From Dyadobacter chenwenxiniae (GTDB lineage Bacteria; Bacteroidota; Bacteroidia; Cytophagales; Spirosomataceae): 64,000 nucleotides of DNA. The notes under the pieces are model-generated. The model was given only the letters and a program-made list of their open reading frames with translations, had not been told where the DNA came from and made no database searches. The stretch is from assembly GCF_022869785.1 (NCBI RefSeq), contig NZ_CP094997.1:5761001-5825000 (forward strand), given 5' to 3'. Shown piece after piece: positions 62,729 through 64,000 of the stretch; position 1 is the first letter of the stretch, and each line of letters starts with the position of its first letter. The position numbers were made by a program, and so were the translations under genes.

Positions 62729-63172
62729 GTGGATACGTTAAGCTACAAAACCATCTCGGCGAACAAAAACACAGTGAACAAGGAGTGGGTTGTTGTGGAT
62801 GCTCAGGATGCAATTTTAGGCCGTTTGGCAAGTGAAGTTGCGAAAATTATCAGAGGCAAGCACAAGGCAAGTTACACTCCTCATGTGGACTGTGGTGATA
62901 ATGTTATCATTATCAACGCCGATAAAATCAAGTTGACAGGAAAGAAAATGACGGACAAAATTTATGTTCGCCACACAGGTTATCCAGGAGGTCAGCGTTT
63001 TCAAACTCCCCGCGAGTTGCTCGAAAAACACCCAGGTCGTGTAATCGAGAAAGCCGTAAGAGGCATGCTTCCAAAGAATCGTTTGGGACGTCGTTTATTC
63101 ACAAATCTGTTTGTTTATGCTGATGCAACACACCCGCACAGCGCTCAGCAACCAAAAGAAATCAAGTTGTAA
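62729..63172 (+). CDS. rplM: 50S ribosomal protein L13
   Basis: L13 is an early-assembly protein of the large subunit. It begins MDTLSYKTISANKNTV from the GTG at 62729, with the core WVVVDAQDAILGRLASEVAK, then GDNVIIINADKIKLTGKK and MLPKNRLGRRLF. A TTG nine bases earlier is in frame; the GTG fits Bacteroidota L13 starts better. It is followed by rpsI after three bases, the standard L13-S9 operon. Confidence 0.96.
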   Translation: MDTLSYKTISANKNTVNKEWVVVDAQDAILGRLASEVAKIIRGKHKASYTPHVDCGDNVIIINADKIKLTGKKMTDKIYVRHTGYPGGQRFQTPRELLEKHPGRVIEKAVRGMLPKNRLGRRLFTNLFVYADATHPHSAQQPKEIKL

Positions 63173-63175
63173 TTC

Positions 63176-63562
63176 ATGGAAGTGATCAACAAAATAGGTA
63201 GGAGAAAAACTGCTGTGGCCCGTATTTATATGACGCCCGGCAAAGGAGATATTAAGGTTAACGGACGCGATTACAAGGAATATTTTCCTTTTGAAGTGCA
63301 CCAGATCGTTCTTCAGCAGCCTTTTGCTGTTATCAGCGGAGGCAATGGTTATGATCTTAAAGTCAATGTAAGAGGCGGCGGGATTTCAGGACAGGCGGAA
63401 GCAATCCGTATGGCTATTTCCCGTGCACTTTGCGAATACAATGGCGAATTCCGTGGCGCTTTGAAAAAAGAAGGATTCCTTACACGTGACCCTCGTATGG
63501 TTGAACGTAAGAAATACGGACGCGCTAAGGCTCGTAAGAGATTCCAGTTCTCGAAACGTTAA
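63176..63562 (+). CDS. rpsI: 30S ribosomal protein S9
   Basis: S9 contacts P-site tRNA by its C-terminal tail. Motifs: INKIGRRKTAVARIYM, VNGRDYKEYFPFEVHQ, VRGGGISGQAEAIRMAISRAL and the basic C-terminus KKYGRAKARKRFQFSKR. The protein has 128 residues, a normal length. It is coupled to rplM and followed by rpsB after a 158-base leader. Confidence 0.97.
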   Translation: MEVINKIGRRKTAVARIYMTPGKGDIKVNGRDYKEYFPFEVHQIVLQQPFAVISGGNGYDLKVNVRGGGISGQAEAIRMAISRALCEYNGEFRGALKKEGFLTRDPRMVERKKYGRAKARKRFQFSKR

Positions 63563-63571
63563 GAGTTCAGG

Positions 63572-63634
63572 GTTTAGAGTCCATAAGTTTAAAGTTCAAT
63601 ATTCTTTTAACTCTAAACTCGTACACTTTAAACT
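63572..63634 (+). promoter_or_regulatory. Interleaved inverted repeats in the rpsI-rpsB gap
   Basis: Four short arms occur in the order A (GTTTAGAGT, 63572-63580), B (AGTTTAAAGT, 63586-63595), A' (ACTCTAAAC, 63610-63618), B' (ACTTTAAACT, 63625-63634). Both pairs are exact complements. The A-B-A'-B' order permits a pseudoknot-like or mutually exclusive fold. A possible ribosomal-protein leader, but also consistent with a diverged AT-rich repeat. Confidence 0.5.
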
Positions 63635-63720
63635 AAAAAATGTCCAGACAGTACTTATCGTGCCCGATGTGCTGTGCTGCGTAATCTACAAAACATTTTA
63701 TTTTTAAAACATTATCTGTA

Positions 63721-64000
63721 ATGGCACAAATAGAATATAAAGAATTATTGGATGCAGGTGTACACTTTGGTCACCTTACCCGCAAGTGGGATCCACGCAT
63801 GGCTCCATACATTTTCATGGAGAAAAACGGGATCCACATCATTGACCTGAATAAAACTTTGAGCTGCATCGATCAGGCGGAAGCCGCTTTGAAGCAGATC
63901 GTTCGTTCAGGACGTAAGATCATGTTTGTTGCTACTAAAAAACAAGCGCAGGAAATCGTAACGGAAGAGGCGAAACGCCTTAAAATGCCTTACGTAACTG
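63721..64000 (+). CDS. rpsB: 30S ribosomal protein S2, N-terminal part
   Basis: The first 93 codons of S2, cut by the window end. It begins MAQIEYKELLDAGVHFGHL, then TRKWDPRMAPYIFMEKNGIHI, DLNKTL and SGRKIMFVATKKQAQEIV, the normal S2 N-terminal region. S2 anchors S1 to the small subunit. The ribosomal gene order rplM, rpsI, rpsB, presumably then tsf, is the usual one. Confidence 0.97.
   Translation, partial: MAQIEYKELLDAGVHFGHLTRKWDPRMAPYIFMEKNGIHIIDLNKTLSCIDQAEAALKQIVRSGRKIMFVATKKQAQEIVTEEAKRLKMPYVT

Noticed and set aside
63486..63707. 73-codon frame over the end of rpsI and the rpsB leader
   Set aside because: It begins inside rpsI in another frame, and its body is the AT-rich inverted-repeat leader.
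1..64000. CRISPR arrays, tRNA, rRNA or prophage
   Set aside because: Reading both strands I saw no regularly spaced repeats, cloverleaf genes, rRNA signatures or phage structural genes.

Overview
The window looks like a chromosomal segment of a Bacteroidota bacterium, most likely order Cytophagales and close to Dyadobacter or its relatives. The signs are family content (GldB, RicT/PSP1, DUF4293, DUF4295, two DUF6089 barrels, fused 2-oxoacid dehydrogenase E1, AnmK, DUF1573) and the recurring -7 box TAnnTTTG, typical of Bacteroidota promoters, upstream of many genes. Coding density is high, and intergenic spaces carry compact hairpin terminators and dispersed palindromes. I found no tRNA, rRNA, tmRNA, CRISPR array, prophage or plasmid origin. 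This placement is an inference from gene content, not from a database search.

Layout. 1-7.4 kb: end of an FAD oxidoreductase gene, a hairpin repeat pair, anmK, ricT-like, purD, recQ, and divergent kdsD. 7.4-13.7 kb: a long palindrome, a DUF4293 membrane protein, rimO, a collapsed toxin-antitoxin remnant, ftsY, DUF4295 and rpmG, a lipoprotein cytochrome c, and gatB. 13.7-24.4 kb: a TlpA-like thioredoxin, an SDR protein, gldB, a lone nuoH, a DUF3299-like/permease/ATPase set with a His-rich permease loop, two DUF6089 barrels, DUF2911, a cytoplasmic trypsin-like protease and a YjjG phosphatase. 24.8-32.1 kb: an ECF sigma factor with an overlapping small partner gene, nth, a two-domain FKBP lipoprotein, and a minus-strand block of fused ketoacid dehydrogenase E1 followed by sugar transferase, acetyltransferase and aminotransferase. 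32.3-41.7 kb: DUF1573, lptD with an apparent frameshift in its signal peptide, amidase, MlaD-like, acyl-CoA carboxylase beta, an NAD(P) oxidoreductase, and a complete IS3-family element sitting at the centre of a terminator palindrome.

41.7-64 kb: a coiled-coil protein, a double-hydrolase esterase, DUF4160/DUF2442, a DUF1338 dioxygenase, proC, and then the most interesting locus, a three-gene amide-bond operon (46.7-53.6 kb). It encodes a transglutaminase-fold/DUF2126 amidoligase fusion, a circularly permuted ATP-grasp/alpha-E fusion and a second transglutaminase-fold protein. After it come pdhB, a DksA-like protein without a zinc finger, a DUF6922/AbiEii pair, sbcD, a polysaccharide deacetylase, acyltransferase 3, kdsC, DUF2520, DUF1080, a beta-barrel protein, and the ribosomal genes rplM-rpsI-rpsB, with rpsB running off the end.

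Shared themes. Envelope building is spread through the window: kdsD and kdsC for KDO, lptD and an MlaD-like protein for lipid traffic, anmK and an amidase for murein, and the sugar-transferase block for surface glycans. The amidoligase operon has complete catalytic residues but no assigned product, and is the best candidate for an undescribed pathway.
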